A stretch of 23,573 nt of DNA from positions 1 to 23,573 of the forward strand of contig JAGZKI010000040.1 of NCBI GenBank assembly GCA_018365265.1. The letters run 5' to 3'. Positions 22,472-23,573 of this stretch are shown piece after piece (within the stretch, counting starts at the first letter, position 1; every line of letters starts with the position of its first letter). The translations under genes were made by a program, and so were the position numbers. The notes under the pieces were generated by a model, which saw only the letters and a list, made by a program, of their open reading frames with translations, was not told where the DNA came from and searched no databases. This DNA is from Streptococcus parasanguinis (GTDB lineage: Bacteria > Bacillota > Bacilli > Lactobacillales > Streptococcaceae).

Positions 22472-22692
22472 AAAGAGAGTGGGACAGAAATCGGTAATTC
22501 GTTAGAATTCGATTTCGTCGTCCCACCTTCGCACAGTTGAGTAAGGCATCTTTGGAACTTGAAAAGCGAACAAATACTTAGGAAACTTGCTTAGCAAGTC
22601 CTATCTACCACCTCAAAGCAGTGCTTTGAGCACTCAACCACTGCGTCTTACTCGACAATCCAAAAGGCTAGGACTTTTGTCCCAGCCTCTTT
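22472..22692 (+). repeat. modular intergenic repeat, copy 2 (221 bp)
   Basis: The left end AAAGAGAGTGGGACAGAAAT and right end TTTTGTCCCAGCCTCTTT are inverted copies matching at 17 of 22 positions. The 5' block folds into a long hairpin: GTGGGAC (22479-22485) with GTCCCAC (22520-22526), AAATCG with CGATTT, AATTC with GAATT. The middle differs from copy 1 and is longer, with hairpins ACTTGC/GCAAGT and CTCAAAGCA/TGCTTTGAG. The 3' block (CCACTGCGTCTTACTCGAC and the final hairpin) is again shared. On the minus strand the final hairpin plus TTTT can terminate pgk. Confidence 0.85.
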
Positions 22693-22705
22693 CATTCTAT
22701 TTAGA

Positions 22706-23573
22706 TTATTTGTCTGTAAGAGCAGCCAATCCTGGAAGTTCTTTACCTTCAAGGAGTTCCATAGAAGCACCACCACCAGTAGAGATCCATGAGAATTTGT
22801 CTGCACGGCCAAGGTTGATCGCAGCCGCAGCTGAGTCACCACCACCGATAATTGATTTAACGCCTGGTTGTTTCACGATAGCGTCCATCACACCGATTGT
22901 ACCAGCTTGGAAGTCAGGGTTTTCAAATACACCCATAGGTCCGTTCCATACAACTGTTTTCGCACCAGTCAATTCTTGGTCGAATTTAGCGATTGATTTA
23001 GGACCGATATCAAGACCAAGGAATCCTGGGTCTACTGCTTCACCTTCAGTGTCTTTCACTTCAGTGTAGTCAGCAAATGCGTTCGCTTCTTTTGAGTCAA
23101 CTGGCAAGATCAATTTGCCGTTTGATTTTTCAAGAAGAGCTTTCGCCACATCCAATTTGTCTTCTTCTACAAGTGAGTTACCGATTTCGATACCTTGTGC
23201 TTTGTAGAATGTGTAAGTCATACCACCACCGATAAGAACTTTATCAGCTTTTTCAAGCAAGTTTTCGATAACACCGATCTTGTCAGATACTTTAGATCCA
23301 CCAAGGATGGCTACGAATGGACGTTCTGGAGCTTCAACTGCTTCTTTGATGTAAGCAATTTCGTTTTCAAGAAGGAATCCAGCAACAGCTTTATCAACGT
23401 TTGCAGAGATACCAACGTTAGATGCGTGTGCACGGTGAGCAGTACCAAATGCATCGTTTACGAAGATACCATCTCCAAGTGATGCCCAGTATTTACCAAG
23501 TTCAGGATCGTTTTTAGATTCTTTCTTGCCATCAACATCTTCGAAACGAGTGTTTTCAACCAAGAGAACTTGT
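22706..23573 (-). CDS. pgk: phosphoglycerate kinase, C-terminal part
   Basis: The gene runs off the right edge; about 288 of roughly 398 residues are visible. Motifs: VENTRFED, VNDAFGTAHRAHAS, GFLLENEIAYI, AILGGSKVSDKIGVIENLL, WNGPMGVFE, and the C-terminal GGGDSAAAAINLG and STGGGASMELLEGKELPGLAAL, which form the ATP site. PGK transfers phosphate from 1,3-bisphosphoglycerate to ADP in glycolysis. It is read on the minus strand and is followed by repeat copy 2, whose last hairpin serves as a terminator. Codon bias is strong, as expected for a highly expressed gene. Confidence 0.97.
   Translation of the reverse strand, partial: QVLLVENTRFEDVDGKKESKNDPELGKYWASLGDGIFVNDAFGTAHRAHASNVGISANVDKAVAGFLLENEIAYIKEAVEAPERPFVAILGGSKVSDKIGVIENLLEKADKVLIGGGMTYTFYKAQGIEIGNSLVEEDKLDVAKALLEKSNGKLILPVDSKEANAFADYTEVKDTEGEAVDPGFLGLDIGPKSIAKFDQELTGAKTVVWNGPMGVFENPDFQAGTIGVMDAIVKQPGVKSIIGGGDSAAAAINLGRADKFSWISTGGGASMELLEGKELPGLAALTDK

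Noticed and set aside
22587..23069. 160-residue plus-strand frame across repeat copy 2 and pgk
   Set aside because: It starts in the non-coding repeat and runs antisense through pgk.
1..23573. tRNA or rRNA genes
   Set aside because: No cloverleaf with a T-arm consensus and no rRNA-like sequence was noticed; structured spots found were terminators, repeats or the rnjA leader. A covariance-model scan would be decisive.

Overview
The window comes from a low-GC Gram-positive coccus, almost certainly a viridans-group Streptococcus. The evidence is the gene content: tagatose-pathway lacAB, a glnR-glnA pair with a GlnR box, rpoY-rnjA, tsaB-rimI-tsaD, pgk, SD sequences of the GGAGG type and strong sigma-A promoters. 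The species cannot be fixed from sequence alone. About two thirds is housekeeping and one third is accessory or decaying DNA.

Region 1 (1-2300, minus strand): the start of a lactose/galactose tagatose-6-phosphate operon (lacB partial, lacA), its promoter with a cre site and a LacR-type inverted repeat, a broken ROK sugar kinase, and a DeoR-family (LacR-like) repressor. A 15-base word is shared by the lac promoter and the repressor's own promoter. Region 2 (2300-3550): 1.25 kb without an intact gene. It holds fragments (a MarR-type helix-turn-helix, a possible DDE transposase), hairpins and a good terminator.

Region 3 (3552-9990): a complete lactate racemase locus. A divergent Crp/Fnr-type regulator-larE-DUF924 unit faces larA-larB-larC-larD. 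LarB, LarC and LarE build the nickel pincer nucleotide, LarA racemises D- and L-lactate with it, and LarD is an aquaporin-type lactic acid channel. LarA carries His108, His174, Lys184 and His200, the positions known from Lactobacillus plantarum. A perfect 12-bp palindrome sits near -40.5 of the likely larA start site. No nickel transporter is present in the window, and a DUF924 protein is attached to the larE unit.

Region 4 (10000-15470): a HI0933-family flavoprotein, a lipoprotein with a striking promoter (long inverted repeat plus a WalR-type box), azlC-azlD branched-chain amino acid exporter genes with azlC interrupted by a TGA, and three poorly characterised membrane or lipoprotein genes. 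Region 5 (15468-19840): the tsaB-rimI-tsaD tRNA t6A operon (minus), divergent from rpoY-rnjA (plus), whose leader can fold into a branched RNA. Region 6 (19850-23573): glnR-glnA, an ArAE/DUF939 membrane protein and the 3' part of pgk, separated by two copies of a modular, hairpin-rich intergenic repeat with imperfect terminal inverted repeats.
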